Assembly: GCF_011386835.1 (NCBI RefSeq)
Contig: NC_088809.1
Location: 23,691,067 to 23,755,066 of the forward strand
Source: Chrysemys picta bellii
Lineage: Eukaryota > Chordata > Testudines > Emydidae
Reading direction: 5' to 3'
Length of the DNA stretch: 64,000 nucleotides
The translations under genes and the position numbers were made by a program. Of this stretch, positions 63,401-63,765 are shown piece by piece. Position 1 is the first letter of the stretch. Each line of letters opens with the position of its first letter. The notes beneath the pieces were generated by a model. It saw only the letters and a program-made list of their open reading frames with translations, was not told where the DNA came from and searched no databases.

Positions 63401-63765
63401 GAGACATCCTTGCTCTATGGACAAAAAGCCTTTGCAGATTAGAATGGTCATGCATGAGAACAGCCCCTTGTAGTGCCCAGGTATCAGAGTTGCCCCTGGC
63501 ACAGACACACTTCCCTGGATTAGTTTATCTGGTAAACTCACACATACCTCCTCCCTGCACAGTCCCGCCAAGGAGACAATGCAGGAGTTCCATCTCTTTC
63601 CAGGGGGGATTCAGAGAGTTAAAGTGTCCATTTTCTCATTGTCTCGCACTCGCTGCATACCTGCTGCAACCATCTGACTTCCTCTTGTTTCTCCTGCAGT
63701 GCTAGCTGGGCTTCCTCGTGTTCAGCCTCCAGCTGCTGCCTTCGCTCAGCCACATCTCTCATATG
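3221..63765 (-). CDS. TSPOAP1: TSPOAP1 / RIM-binding protein 1 gene, 12 internal exons, both ends missing
   Basis: RIM-binding proteins are presynaptic active-zone scaffolds that link RIM to voltage-gated calcium channels through SH3 domains; TSPOAP1 was also described as a partner of the mitochondrial protein TSPO. Twelve exons with GT/AG borders and matching phases join to 953 codons: coiled coil (residues 1 to about 110), linker, first SH3 (about 235-295), FN3-1 (361-450), FN3-2 (451-547), FN3-3 (548 to about 640), then a polar and acidic linker. TSPOAP1 is preferred over RIMBP2 because of the segments [17 protein letters not shown] in FN3-3, SCPTPEV before the SH3, and SSDLSDI followed by a glutamate run, all of which match my memory of human TSPOAP1. 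The N-terminus lies beyond 64000 and the two C-terminal SH3 domains beyond position 1. Introns range from 310 bp to 14.5 kb, and almost all the transposons below lie in them. Confidence 0.93.
3711..4010 (-). CDS. TSPOAP1: TSPOAP1 exon 11 of window, low-complexity linker
   Basis: The acceptor (tttcttttccag) is clear, and the frame [19 protein letters not shown] continues exon 10 in phase 0. The chosen donor, GAG/gtttgt, is weak. It was picked because it gives exactly 100 codons and joins exon 12 in phase 0 as KVKRE then QEEK. The frame stays open to about 3645, so a slightly longer exon is possible. The sequence is acidic and serine-rich with no domain. The corresponding human linker is long and poorly conserved. 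Confidence 0.72.
4011..5096. other. Intron between exons 10 and 11, mostly featureless
   Basis: This holds the pyrimidine tract and acceptor of exon 11 at its left end. The rest shows no recognisable gene or repeat until about 5050, where a gtctacat-type repeat begins. Confidence 0.5.
5097..5234 (+). repeat. 138-bp repeat, copy A (flanks exon 10)
   Basis: This starts gcatgtggagacatacctga and ends near gactcaagcagccag. It is about 93 percent identical, with no length change, to copy B at 6482-6619. It belongs to a larger interspersed repeat that includes cctgtctacat at 5064. The two direct copies bracket exon 10. Confidence 0.85.
5840..6424 (-). CDS. TSPOAP1: TSPOAP1 exon 10 of window, second half of FN3-3 and linker
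   Basis: This exon of 585 bp and 195 codons is phase 0 at both ends. It opens with [20 protein letters not shown], then [20 protein letters not shown], the best single piece of evidence for TSPOAP1 rather than RIMBP2. About 150 residues of serine-, proline- and threonine-rich linker follow, with little recognisable conservation. The acceptor is ctctgttgcag and the donor is ACG/gtgagt. A 138-bp repeat copy lies on each side (5097-5234 and 6482-6619), the nearer copy only 57 bp upstream of the acceptor. Confidence 0.94.
6482..6619 (+). repeat. 138-bp repeat, copy B (flanks exon 10)
   Basis: This is the same 138-bp segment as 5097-5234, in direct orientation, starting 58 bp beyond the 5-prime end of exon 10. 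Only the core is shared; the sequence on both sides differs, which fits either truncated transposon copies or a segmental duplication. Confidence 0.85.
7300..7510. repeat. Probable MITE with gctacact / gtctacact ends
   Basis: The segment begins near ggctacactgcacag and ends near gtctacactggtag. It has the reshuffled GC-rich middle typical of the gtctacac class of Harbinger-like MITEs seen elsewhere in this window. Ends and target duplication are not clear. A run of 13 C residues lies upstream at 7070-7082. Confidence 0.35.
7815..7975. repeat. Semi-palindromic interspersed repeat
   Basis: The segment opens with gggccaggtttcaaaa and contains repeated words of the type acacctaaa, gcgcctaac and tcaatgggaatta. 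These fold back on themselves, like a MITE I recognise from turtles and birds. No target duplication was identified. Confidence 0.5.
8091..8206 (+). mobile_element. SINE copy with 13-bp target site duplications
   Basis: The copy starts tcagggggtagccgtgttag and is flanked by identical 13-bp repeats, aaagcctcatata (8078-8090 and 8207-8219). It carries the family words gtggcaccttaaagactaac and gagctttcgtgagt. Its last 30 bases fold back: agctttcgtgagt is followed two bases later by actcacgaaagct. The same family occurs as an inverted pair at 28706-28916. I recognise the family as abundant in turtles. Confidence 0.85.
8640..8646 (+). promoter_or_regulatory. TATA box of the retroviral LTR
   Basis: The sequence gctataaaagtgag is a good TATA context, and the AATAAA at 8872 is at a plausible U3-R spacing. 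It supports reading 7985-8940 as an LTR on the plus strand. Confidence 0.45.
9272..10195 (+). pseudogene. Broken gag-like reading frames of an endogenous retrovirus
   Basis: An 85-codon frame (9272-9529) beginning [10 protein letters not shown] is followed, in other frames, by [20 protein letters not shown] (near 9540-9600) and a frame from 9871 to 10194 ending in a stop. Frame changes and stops separate the parts, so no product is expected. The position just downstream of a probable LTR, and a coiled-coil-like charged middle, suggest gag. No protease, reverse transcriptase, integrase or envelope was recognised. The retroviral class is unresolved. Confidence 0.4.
10242..10559 (+). other. Unidentified 105-codon ORF with one hydrophobic segment
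   Basis: This ORF contains a strong hydrophobic stretch (about 27 residues, [13 protein letters not shown] and following) and then a short serine/proline-rich tail. It starts 46 bp after the gag-like relic ends and could be a membrane-anchor remnant of the same retrovirus, or chance in AT-rich sequence. I do not recognise it. Confidence 0.25.
10560..11284. other. Intronic sequence, nothing recognised
   Basis: No coding similarity or clear repeat ends were seen. Short words such as cctagtggttaggaaa near 11090 hint at a decayed SINE. Confidence 0.4.
11285..11365 (+). repeat. Possible tRNA-derived SINE relic
   Basis: The segment tagcccagtggatagggc resembles a Pol III A box, and agattaaagtctccc some 35 bp later a decayed B box. 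The spacing suits a tRNA-derived SINE head. No target duplication or tail is clear. Confidence 0.3.
11366..12194. other. Intronic sequence, nothing recognised
   Basis: No exon, RNA gene or bounded repeat was recognised. ORFs in this stretch are short and without domain features. Confidence 0.45.
12195..13120 (+). repeat. Old LINE-like interspersed repeat (L3/CR1-type tail region)
   Basis: The part ccccgttctgctaggcgctg, followed by aaagagcttacactct, is the conserved tail seen in many amniote L3/CR1-like copies. The part from 12480 to 13120 (for example gtcaaggccagagaagagga and cctgagtgacagggaagatg) matches another common reptile repeat that I cannot name with confidence. The two may be parts of one element. 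Confidence 0.45.
13121..14735. other. Intronic sequence, nothing recognised
   Basis: No conserved exon, RNA or transposon end was identified between the LINE-like repeat and the MIR relic. Base composition is unremarkable. Confidence 0.45.
14736..14870 (-). mobile_element. MIR (CORE-SINE) relic
   Basis: The words gggaggcacagagaggga, gtgacttgccacagagt and ccagtggcagaga are the complement of the MIR core (ctgtgcctcagtttcc, gcaagttactt). This is an ancient amniote SINE and is heavily diverged here. Confidence 0.75.
15117..15148. repeat. 16-bp perfect palindrome plus second half-copy
   Basis: The sequence actgagcatgctcagt is its own complement, and gagcatgctc recurs 7 bp later. It lies 14 bp upstream of the solo LTR target duplication. 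The role, if any, is unknown; it may be part of an interspersed repeat. Confidence 0.6.
15162..15775 (+). mobile_element. Solo LTR, 614 bp, with perfect 5-bp target duplication
   Basis: The ends are perfect 10-bp inverted repeats, tgtgatgggg and ccccatcaca, flanked by ccaag on both sides (15157-15161 and 15776-15780). A TATA box (tataaaaa at 15286-15293) gives the orientation. No internal retroelement genes follow, so this is a solo LTR left by recombination. A 5-bp duplication fits gypsy or retroviral integrases. Confidence 0.88.
15965..16095 (+). repeat. LINE (L3/CR1-like) 3-prime fragment
   Basis: The string taagctctttggagcagagc, followed by cttcgtgtttgcacatcact, corresponds to the widespread amniote tail sequence ctctttggggcaggg ... 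gtttgtacagcgcctagca. It is diverged and truncated. Confidence 0.45.
16218..16369 (-). CDS. TSPOAP1: TSPOAP1 exon 9 of window, first half of FN3 domain 3
   Basis: This 152-bp exon encodes [20 protein letters not shown], then [12 protein letters not shown], then [15 protein letters not shown], almost identical to human TSPOAP1. The Trp of strand B and the GYAVYADG turn are FN3 hallmarks. The acceptor is atctctcctag and the donor is AAG/gtaata. It is 774 bp downstream of exon 8. Confidence 0.95.
16827..17083. mobile_element. MITE with 16-bp perfect inverted ends, next to exon 8
   Basis: The inverted repeats acttggagctggggct (16827-16842) and agccccagctccaagt (17068-17083) bound a 257-bp element containing ggctagccaccctg and its complement. 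The outer word gtctgtctacact suggests the gtctacac Harbinger-like class. It occupies a third of the 774-bp intron between exons 8 and 9. Confidence 0.75.
17144..17956 (-). CDS. TSPOAP1: TSPOAP1 exon 8 of window, SH3 end plus FN3 domains 1 and 2
   Basis: This is the largest exon, at 813 bp. It starts with [19 protein letters not shown], which closes the SH3 fold (conserved G and ProSerAsn near the 3-10 helix). A 65-residue serine-rich acidic linker follows. FN3-1 begins at [20 protein letters not shown], with the Trp of strand B and a Tyr in YNVYVD. FN3-2 contains [11 protein letters not shown] and the tyrosine-corner-like YVAKVEA. The acceptor is ttctcatctag and the donor is GCAG/gtactg. Single-exon packing of two FN3 domains agrees with the long uninterrupted frame. 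A MITE ends only 61 bp past the donor. Confidence 0.96.
18115..18320 (-). repeat. LINE 3-prime relic (CR1/L3-like)
   Basis: The words ggtctccactacttccct, tatttcacagcctaggaact and cttttatttcatctagtcac match, in order, the complement of the common CR1/L3 3-prime region. It is strongly decayed. Confidence 0.45.
18436..21385 (-). mobile_element. DIRS retrotransposon, internally deleted copy
   Basis: The two ends are inverted relative to each other and match those of the full-length DIRS at 32055-41082: the left end 18436-18700 (gtgagcaacacatctcgaag) and the right end about 21150-21385. Between them, minus-strand sequence equivalent to the gag region (18900-21050) directly follows the last part of the recombinase region (about 18740-18890). 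All of RT, RNase H and most of the recombinase are missing. A CR1 fragment is inserted at 19722-20000. This is a non-autonomous derivative. Confidence 0.8.
19722..20000 (-). mobile_element. CR1 LINE 3-prime fragment inside DIRS
   Basis: The sequence ttcatagattctaggactgg, then gacctcgagaggtcatcgag, then ccaacctagacctcccttgc is the complement of a CR1 3-prime end, with the terminal direct repeat of the attctatga type at the left. It interrupts the gag region of the deleted DIRS. Confidence 0.85.
21600..21840. repeat. AT-rich MITE-like relic
   Basis: The alternating self-complementary words gttttgagttgaccaaaa and ttttggtcgacttgaaaa, followed by aactgaaacatctagtag and a gctcagctct end, resemble AT-rich hAT MITEs also seen at 22840 and 41950. 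The second end was not found. Confidence 0.4.
22090..22156. repeat. Short palindromic MITE-like repeat
   Basis: The arm gtgaagtccaggctccaatt faces aattaacttcagtgaggcc and gacgtcac around aatggcaaaactcc. It is the same family as 2882-2946. Confidence 0.6.
22351..22460 (-). CDS. TSPOAP1: TSPOAP1 exon 7 of window, core of first SH3 domain
   Basis: This 110-bp exon encodes [20 protein letters not shown], then [17 protein letters not shown]. These are the ALYDY-like strand, RT loop with acidic residues, and n-Src loop region of the first RIM-BP SH3 domain, which binds PxxP peptides. The acceptor is catgtgtttcag and the donor is GAAG/gtgggt. The [20 protein letters not shown] block, continued in exon 8, is nearly invariant in the family. 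Confidence 0.95.
22840..23120. mobile_element. AT-rich MITE with agggctgac-type TIRs
   Basis: The ends agagctgaccagaaaat and, inverted, agggctgactgaaaatt form imperfect inverted repeats around an A/T-rich core with repeated gaaaatttt-like words. It lies in the intron between exons 6 and 7. No target duplication is clear. Confidence 0.6.
23393..23502 (-). CDS. TSPOAP1: TSPOAP1 exon 6 of window, lead-in to first SH3
   Basis: This 110-bp exon reads [19 protein letters not shown], then QVFLARY, matching human VDTASEVEEL and QVFLARYSYNPF. It ends two bases into a serine codon completed by exon 7. The acceptor is gtgtttcttag and the donor is ACAG/gtattg. The acidic segment precedes the first beta strand of the SH3 fold. 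Confidence 0.93.
23931..23988. repeat. Partial copy of the short palindromic repeat
   Basis: The sequence gtgaaatcctggccctattt, then ggagttttgccactg, matches the left half and centre of the family at 2882-2946. Confidence 0.5.
24115..24640 (-). mobile_element. Non-LTR retrotransposon C-terminal ORF fragment
   Basis: A minus-strand frame (24583-24122) contains [20 protein letters not shown], then [17 protein letters not shown], a cysteine/histidine zinc-knuckle-like region resembling the C-terminal end of LINE ORF2 proteins. Further left the frame becomes random. The clade (L1/Tx1-like or other) cannot be settled by eye. Confidence 0.5.
25258..27457 (+). pseudogene. Harbinger Myb/SANT-like protein gene, split by CR1
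   Basis: In Harbinger elements this partner protein carries the transposase into the nucleus and binds the transposon ends. The first part (ATG at 25258) reads [20 protein letters not shown], then [19 protein letters not shown] and [15 protein letters not shown]: a trihelix of the Myb/SANT type with spaced Trp and aromatic residues. The frame is cut by a CR1 at 25667-26253 and resumes as [13 protein letters not shown] later exon-like part (27010-27457) is a charged coiled coil, [20 protein letters not shown], with a Ser/Pro-rich end and a stop. A frame break lies near 27190. The 26395-27010 stretch looks like an intron. Confidence 0.8.
25667..26253 (+). mobile_element. CR1 LINE 3-prime end inserted in the Harbinger Myb gene
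   Basis: This 5-prime-truncated CR1 begins within the RT C-terminal region ([40 protein letters not shown]) and ends with the family terminal repeat tattctatgattctatgatt. The flanks ctagag (25661) and ctagaa (26254) are a short target duplication. Removing it joins the Myb frame as EVELE then EDVVLP. Confidence 0.9.
27625..29060 (-). pseudogene. Harbinger DDE transposase (HARBI1-like), frameshifted and SINE-split
   Basis: This nuclease-type transposase cuts at the element ends. The reading starts [20 protein letters not shown] (29060) and is split at SVLC by a SINE pair. It resumes with [20 protein letters not shown] and an HTH-like part. The catalytic triad region is visible: Asp in [10 protein letters not shown], Asp in [12 protein letters not shown], Glu in [14 protein letters not shown]. 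One frameshift is near 28440 (around the [11 protein letters not shown] helix) and another near 28030 (before [15 protein letters not shown]). It ends in [12 protein letters not shown]. It is related to vertebrate HARBI1, but the TIRs and lesions show a transposon copy, not the host gene. Confidence 0.87.
28706..28916. mobile_element. Inverted SINE pair (single insertion forming a hairpin)
   Basis: Two copies of the gtggcacctta / agactaacag SINE face each other. The left arm (28706 to about 28790) reads forward from agcaacaaagagtcctgtgg, and the right arm (about 28800-28916) reads back to the head ctaacacagctacccct. The arms of about 85 bp are nearly complementary around a short centre (cgatgcatct). 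One 15-bp target duplication, acaaagcactgataa (28691-28705 and 28917-28931), surrounds both, so they arrived together. The insertion splits the Harbinger transposase. Confidence 0.88.
29435..29845 (-). mobile_element. DIRS terminal fragment (second family)
   Basis: The words gaggccaaaggcggctgaga, cacctagagtggagcacc and cacta.gtgacgaagaact match the right end of the DIRS copy at 49280-57665 (compare 57430-57665). Only the terminal and leader part is present, abutting the Harbinger right end. Confidence 0.6.
30120..30270 (+). mobile_element. MIR (CORE-SINE) relic
   Basis: The order gggttccaatcctagctatg, then gtgactcagtcaccctgtca, then gtaggaatgctgtgaagctt follows the MIR consensus (tRNA-like B box, cctcagtttcc core, gttgtgaggattaa). 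It is heavily diverged. Confidence 0.65.
30271..31128. other. Intronic sequence downstream of exon 5, nothing recognised
   Basis: No exon, RNA or bounded repeat was recognised. Splice donor consensus of exon 5 lies at its right edge. Confidence 0.45.
31129..31367 (-). CDS. TSPOAP1: TSPOAP1 exon 5 of window, Ser/Pro linker
   Basis: This exon of 239 bp encodes a polar linker between the coiled coil and the first SH3. Most of it is poorly conserved, but the end reads [20 protein letters not shown], close to the human [18 protein letters not shown]. The acceptor is ttggtttcag and the donor is GAG/gtcagt. Retention of the SP and TP positions suggests a binding or phosphorylation site, which is an inference. 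The exon lies about 800 bp from the large nested transposon stack that begins at 31953. Confidence 0.92.
31810..31952 (+). repeat. Retroposon fragment with agatattacctcacccacc motif
   Basis: The sequence tgaagaagggctctgtgta, cttgaaagcttgtctctctc, ggtccaataaaagatattac is a widespread turtle retroposon tail by my recollection. It stops at the target duplication of the outer hAT. Confidence 0.55.
32061..32361. repeat. DIRS end foldback: 52-bp inverted arms
   Basis: The arms 32061-32112 (gttactcaccttcttgtaac...) and 32310-32361 (...gagaaggtgagtaac) are inverted and match at 50 of 52 positions around about 200 bp of terminal sequence. The deleted DIRS has the same arrangement (18436 and about 18640-18695). 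In DIRS biology an internal complementary region helps make the circular intermediate; this pairing is a candidate. Confidence 0.75.
32400..33381 (-). pseudogene. DIRS tyrosine recombinase, stop just before catalytic Tyr
   Basis: The enzyme joins the DIRS circular DNA into the genome. A 280-codon frame (33381-32539) carries the phage-integrase-type motifs: box I SARRVSEL with the catalytic Arg, and HSTRAKASS with the His-x-x-Arg. The frame ends at TGA (32539-32541), where the family has Trp (AATW), only about eight codons before the tyrosine in HTFTSHYAI, which follows in the same frame. So the copy lacks its nucleophile through one nonsense change. The reading may begin further right (to about 33800) in other frames, indicating more lesions there. 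Confidence 0.85.
33955..35860 (-). pseudogene. DIRS reverse transcriptase / RNase H region, broken
   Basis: The RT active site appears as [20 protein letters not shown] at about 35410-35350, followed by [20 protein letters not shown]. RNase H contains a [14 protein letters not shown] block (near 34740-34700) with the catalytic Asp, then AHSIHLG. The domain is cut there by a solo LTR and resumes, after it, as [18 protein letters not shown]. Frames change several times between 35860 and 35430. No functional protein is expected. Confidence 0.82.
33959..34619 (-). mobile_element. Solo LTR (661 bp) inside the DIRS RNase H
   Basis: On the minus strand it starts tgtgacagacccagaccggt and ends in ggcaca. 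The flanks are actc (33955-33958) and gctc (34620-34623), a 4-bp duplication with one change. Removal joins the RNase H frame exactly: HLG then VFYLPDFQ. The centre holds a ttttaaaagg TATA-like word on the minus strand (near 34388). No internal genes remain. Confidence 0.82.
35861..38433 (-). pseudogene. DIRS gag-like region
   Basis: Near the 5-prime end the minus strand encodes a cysteine-rich stretch ([31 protein letters not shown]) with three CxxC pairs, ending in FRLK and an in-frame stop at about 38189. Downstream are serine/proline-rich repeats, GC-rich, that give an imperfect minisatellite appearance at 37440-37640, and a conserved C-terminal part with [20 protein letters not shown] and a Pro/Arg-rich tail. 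Several frames are used, so it is decayed. Long plus-strand ORFs here are shadows. Confidence 0.7.
38442..40802 (+). mobile_element. Young autonomous-type hAT transposon, 2361 bp
   Basis: The ends are CACATGTGTCAAACTCAA and, inverted, CAGGGGTGTCAAACTCAA. They are flanked by perfect 8-bp duplications, ctctaagg (38434-38441 and 40803-40810). Subterminal gcccgcgggccacatccggc recurs in inverted form at the right. One uninterrupted transposase ORF fills the middle, and AATAAA occurs at 40730-40735. The element lies in the leader of the DIRS copy, so it is younger than that insertion. Confidence 0.93.
38677..40485 (+). CDS. hAT transposase, intact 602-residue ORF
   Basis: This is the transposase expected to cut and rejoin the surrounding 2.36-kb element. 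The N-terminal BED-type zinc finger has C32, C35, H50 and H55. The RNase H-like catalytic core has likely acidic residues D178 (AVDETTD), D245 (LTTDGAPAM) and E549 ([10 protein letters not shown]). The helical insertion lies between D245 and E549, and the C-terminal hAT dimerisation motif ([16 protein letters not shown]) is present. Closest by eye to the Charlie-group transposases related to vertebrate GTF2IRD2 and ZBED-type genes. The start is the first ATG in frame, 36 bp after a stop-rich leader. No stop or frameshift is visible. Perfect TSDs argue against a domesticated host gene. Confidence 0.9.
   Translation: MAKRKIDSENRGFQSRWENEYMFTEIAGKPVCLLCGSNIAVMKEYNLRRHYETKHENKFKNLSAGQKLQKVEELKKNLTSQQTFFTKAKSQSEAAVKASFIVAEEIAKSGRPFTEGEFVKNCMMKVCDVLCPDKTRAFANVSLSRNTVANRVCEMATDLKTQLIERAKDFVAYSLAVDETTDATDTAQLAIFIRGVDSNLCVTEEILDIKSMHGTTKGEDIFGNVFQSVTDMKLPWEKLVGLTTDGAPAMCGEKNGLVGRMRSKMREENCAGELIVYHCIIHQESLSAKVLKMDHVMNTVTQTVNFIRAHGLNHRQFQSFLREIDSEFGDMPYHTEVRWLSRGKVLKRHFELREEICQFMDSKGKDCTVLRDEKWKCELAFLADITSHLSALNLQLQGREHIITDMHDAVKAFQVKLRLWETQMHQCNLSHFPCCQVIRNQESATVFPNATFAEKLSALRTEFARRFSDFEAQKSNFELLRNPFAVDVETAPVEMQMELIELQCNGTLKAKYDTAGPAQFTRFIPEAMPQLRQHAARILSMFGSTYLCEQLFSVMKINKTSHRSRLTDEHLQSILRIFTTQNLTPNINELVAKKRLQVSGSD
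41203..41800. mobile_element. GC-rich non-autonomous hAT-like element
   Basis: The left end, cagcggggggggcaaactac then gggccacatccggcctgcc, resembles hAT ends of the gcaaactacggcccgcgg type. The interior is GC-rich and non-coding, and the right part (cacggcccaccattcaattt, atacccagatgtggc) is the usual far end of that family, here diverged. No target duplication is convincing. Confidence 0.6.
41950..42345. mobile_element. AT-rich MITE with gctgggcaaa / tttgcccggct ends
   Basis: The left end agctgggcaaatttttgg and right end gattttttgcccggct are inverted relatives. The middle is A/T-rich with repeated gaaatgtttcag and gctgaaacat words. It is like 22840-23120. Confidence 0.55.
42485..42700 (-). 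repeat. CR1/L3-type LINE 3-prime fragment
   Basis: The words ttcatagatttacaaggcca, ggaccattatgataatttaa and ggatggagaatccacctcat are the complement of the CR1-like 3-prime region, diverged. Confidence 0.6.
42846..43021 (-). mobile_element. tRNA-derived SINE with CR1-like tail
   Basis: On the minus strand it starts with a tRNA-like head: gggatagctcagtggcttga-type A box, then acccagggttgtgagttcaa as B box. It continues ggggccatttggggatttag and ends with the CR1 3-prime sequence caaccctgatattctatgat. A tRNA-derived SINE sharing the CR1 tail is characteristic of cryptodiran turtles (the Cry I / tortoise Pol III type). The tRNA part has no intact cloverleaf, so it is not a tRNA gene. Confidence 0.85.
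43365..43557 (-). CDS. TSPOAP1: TSPOAP1 exon 4 of window, end of coiled coil
   Basis: This exon of 193 bp starts in phase 0 and ends one base into a codon. It reads [10 protein letters not shown], then [17 protein letters not shown], then a less helical stretch with a cysteine pair ([10 protein letters not shown]). This matches the human EQCRSQTEQFSLLAQEL region followed by its cysteine-rich CCCSIPQPC linker. The acceptor is tccctgccag and the donor is AAGG/gtaact. The split codon with exon 5 gives Asp. Confidence 0.92.
43558..44499. other. Intron upstream of exon 4, nothing recognised
   Basis: Apart from the branch and pyrimidine region of exon 4 at its left, I see no gene or bounded repeat here. 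Confidence 0.45.
44500..45235. mobile_element. AT-rich MITE interrupted by a second hAT element
   Basis: The outer pieces (about 44500-44720 and 45031-45235) share gaaaattttt-type A/T words and a central section (ctcatgggaggagttgtcgt; catgaggcactacagtct) that is contiguous when the inner element is removed. Confidence 0.55.
44721..45030. mobile_element. Small hAT-like element with taaggct ends
   Basis: The ends are taaggctgaaggctg and, inverted, taaggctacgttttag. The 8-bp flanks ctcatgat (44713-44720) and cacatgag (45031-45038) match at 6 of 8. Inside, self-complementary words such as gtcatgga and tccatgac abound (gtcacagattctgtgac is a palindrome). Confidence 0.6.
45300..47660 (+). mobile_element. 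CR1 LINE with endonuclease and RT regions, decayed
   Basis: The plus strand shows the end of an APE endonuclease ([14 protein letters not shown] and ESDHEMIEF, with the GDFN and SDH catalytic motifs). It continues through an RT ([42 protein letters not shown]) and a terminal tail. Frames break at 45848, 46312, 46506 and 46845. The element is antisense to TSPOAP1. A mariner MITE lies near its 3-prime end. The terminal repeat is degenerate (ctatgattcaatga). Confidence 0.88.
47150..47338. mobile_element. Tc1/mariner-type MITE, 189 bp
   Basis: The ends CACCTCTACCCCTATATAAC and, inverted, CACCTCTACCCCGATATAAC differ at one position. TA dinucleotides flank both sides (47148-47149, 47339-47340). 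Removing it restores the CR1 sequence tttcaagtacataaaagg. Confidence 0.9.
47661..48289. other. Intronic sequence, mostly unrecognised
   Basis: No gene was seen. A GC-rich part from about 48065 to 48250 (caggcagggagagccgtgcc) looks like an interspersed repeat, but I cannot bound it. Confidence 0.4.
48290..48480. repeat. gtctacac-type MITE fragment with internal hairpin
   Basis: A 14-bp arm, gttaggttgacata, is followed by tatgtcaacctaac 8 bp later, a perfect hairpin. The outer words gtgtagacac and gtaaaccaagcc suit a Harbinger-like MITE. It lies about 260 bp downstream of the microexon on the gene strand. Confidence 0.55.
48745..48765 (-). CDS. TSPOAP1: TSPOAP1 microexon of 21 nt (one coiled-coil heptad)
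   Basis: The 21-nt exon encodes NTLDCMQ. The human protein, from memory, has STLDSMQ at this point between LLE and the segment like VRELEEQC. A long pyrimidine tract ends in tgctgacag, and the donor is CAG/gtactg. Exon 2 ends and exon 4 begins in phase 0, so including or skipping it keeps the frame. With it included, hydrophobic residues V, L, L, M, V, L, C fall at alternating spacings of 3 and 4, a perfect a/d ladder. Skipping removes exactly seven residues and leaves the register unchanged. Regulated inclusion is an inference. Confidence 0.82.
48766..49279. other. Intron upstream of the microexon
   Basis: This starts with the microexon pyrimidine tract (complement of 48766-48800) and then has no recognisable feature. 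Near 49230 a partial gtatgtctgcacc repeat begins. Confidence 0.5.
49293..50200 (-). pseudogene. Decayed DIRS tyrosine recombinase
   Basis: Parts in two frames align with the better-preserved recombinase at 32400-33381. [20 protein letters not shown] and [20 protein letters not shown] correspond to PVWDLNLVL and SARRVSEL, with Trp in place of the box I Arg. Then [20 protein letters not shown] and [20 protein letters not shown] follow. The catalytic Arg is therefore lost as well as the frame. Confidence 0.75.
50430..52130 (-). pseudogene. Decayed DIRS RT / RNase H region
   Basis: RNase H is seen as [19 protein letters not shown] (near 50860) and an AVKLWNWC stretch. RT C-terminal parts such as [17 protein letters not shown] (near 51400) parallel [15 protein letters not shown] in the other copy. 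The rest is broken by stops. Confidence 0.7.
52295..52512. mobile_element. Tc1/mariner-type MITE, 218 bp
   Basis: The ends CAGGTCTGTCGCATCTTACG and, inverted, CAGGTCTGTCTCATCTTACG differ at one base and are flanked by TA (52293-52294, 52513-52514). An A-rich run (52357-52370) is internal. It is inserted in the second-family DIRS. Confidence 0.88.
52907..53257 (+). mobile_element. CR1 LINE 3-prime fragment
   Basis: The segment runs from ggcacatttgatagctgctt through the RT C-terminal frame ([20 protein letters not shown]) to the terminal tatgattctatga. It is tandem with the next CR1. Confidence 0.85.
53258..55590 (+). mobile_element. Chimeric CR1 cluster: 3-prime piece, RT-bearing copy, extra 3-prime end
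   Basis: From 53258 to 53489 the sequence is CR1 3-prime part, ending abruptly in [14 protein letters not shown]. At 53490 it switches to an upstream CR1 part ([20 protein letters not shown], then RT with [11 protein letters not shown] near 54310) and runs to a terminal repeat near 55411. A third 3-prime end follows to 55590. Stops occur at several points (for example after the region of 54360). The active-site region near 54560 reads like ADDTKRGG. Confidence 0.82.
55600..57300 (-). pseudogene. Decayed DIRS gag-like region (second family)
   Basis: Minus-strand pieces such as [20 protein letters not shown] (near 55790) parallel the [20 protein letters not shown] segment of the other DIRS gag (near 36790). 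A proline- and serine-rich, acidic part lies at 56100-56480 and a cysteine-containing stretch at 57120-57220. The frame is lost in several places. Confidence 0.65.
57666..58080. other. Intronic sequence, nothing recognised
   Basis: Sequence between the DIRS end and the next CR1. A (ct)n run occurs at 58017-58031. No gene or repeat was recognised. Confidence 0.5.
58888..59633. mobile_element. hAT-like non-autonomous element inside CR1
   Basis: The flanks actaggca (58880-58887) and actgggca (59634-59641) are an 8-bp duplication with one mismatch, and their fusion restores the CR1 sequence ctgcactgggcagcac. The interior is GC-rich with ccccaaatttcgtggtgccc, and carries a CR1-like 3-prime fragment (about 59297-59370, ctcatagactttaaggtcag). 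TIRs are weak. Confidence 0.65.
61064..61357. mobile_element. Harbinger-type MITE with TTA target duplication
   Basis: TTA flanks both ends (61061-61063, 61358-61360), and the ends gggctgggctacactggg and, inverted, gggtatgtccagactacc are imperfect TIRs. A 10-bp hairpin, cttcagctac / gtagctgaag, lies inside. The body is rich in CpG-containing words such as tcgacggccg. Confidence 0.82.
61560..62640 (+). mobile_element. L2-like LINE relic
   Basis: In the plus strand, [20 protein letters not shown] (near 61795) is the RT core in the form DSAAFDTV, and further on come [34 protein letters not shown] and [10 protein letters not shown]. This is the C-terminal signature of L2-type LINEs (VQNAAARLL, LHWLPV, GLAPSYL). 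Frames are shifted and stops are frequent; it is an ancient copy. Confidence 0.75.
62641..63227. other. Intron downstream of exon 2
   Basis: Residual L2-like sequence may extend to about 62860. The rest shows no feature. The donor of exon 2 is at 63226-63227. Confidence 0.45.
63228..63278 (-). CDS. TSPOAP1: TSPOAP1 exon 2 of window, coiled coil
   Basis: This 51-bp exon encodes [17 protein letters not shown], nearly identical to the human segment [17 protein letters not shown]. The acceptor is ttgacttcag and the donor is GAG/gtaaga; phase is 0 at both ends. It is 382 bp downstream of exon 1. The next intron is about 14.5 kb and leads to the microexon. Confidence 0.92.
63661..63765 (-). CDS. 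TSPOAP1: TSPOAP1 exon 1 of window, coiled coil
   Basis: This 105-bp exon has 35 codons and phase 0 at both ends. It reads [18 protein letters not shown] and ends in EEVRWLQQ, a charged heptad-rich helix matching the RRQQLE and KQEEVRRLQQ part of the human coiled coil. The acceptor is a pyrimidine-rich tract ending ctccag, and the donor is CAG/gtatgc. Earlier coiled-coil exons must lie beyond the right edge, since family members have several hundred residues before this point. Confidence 0.9.
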
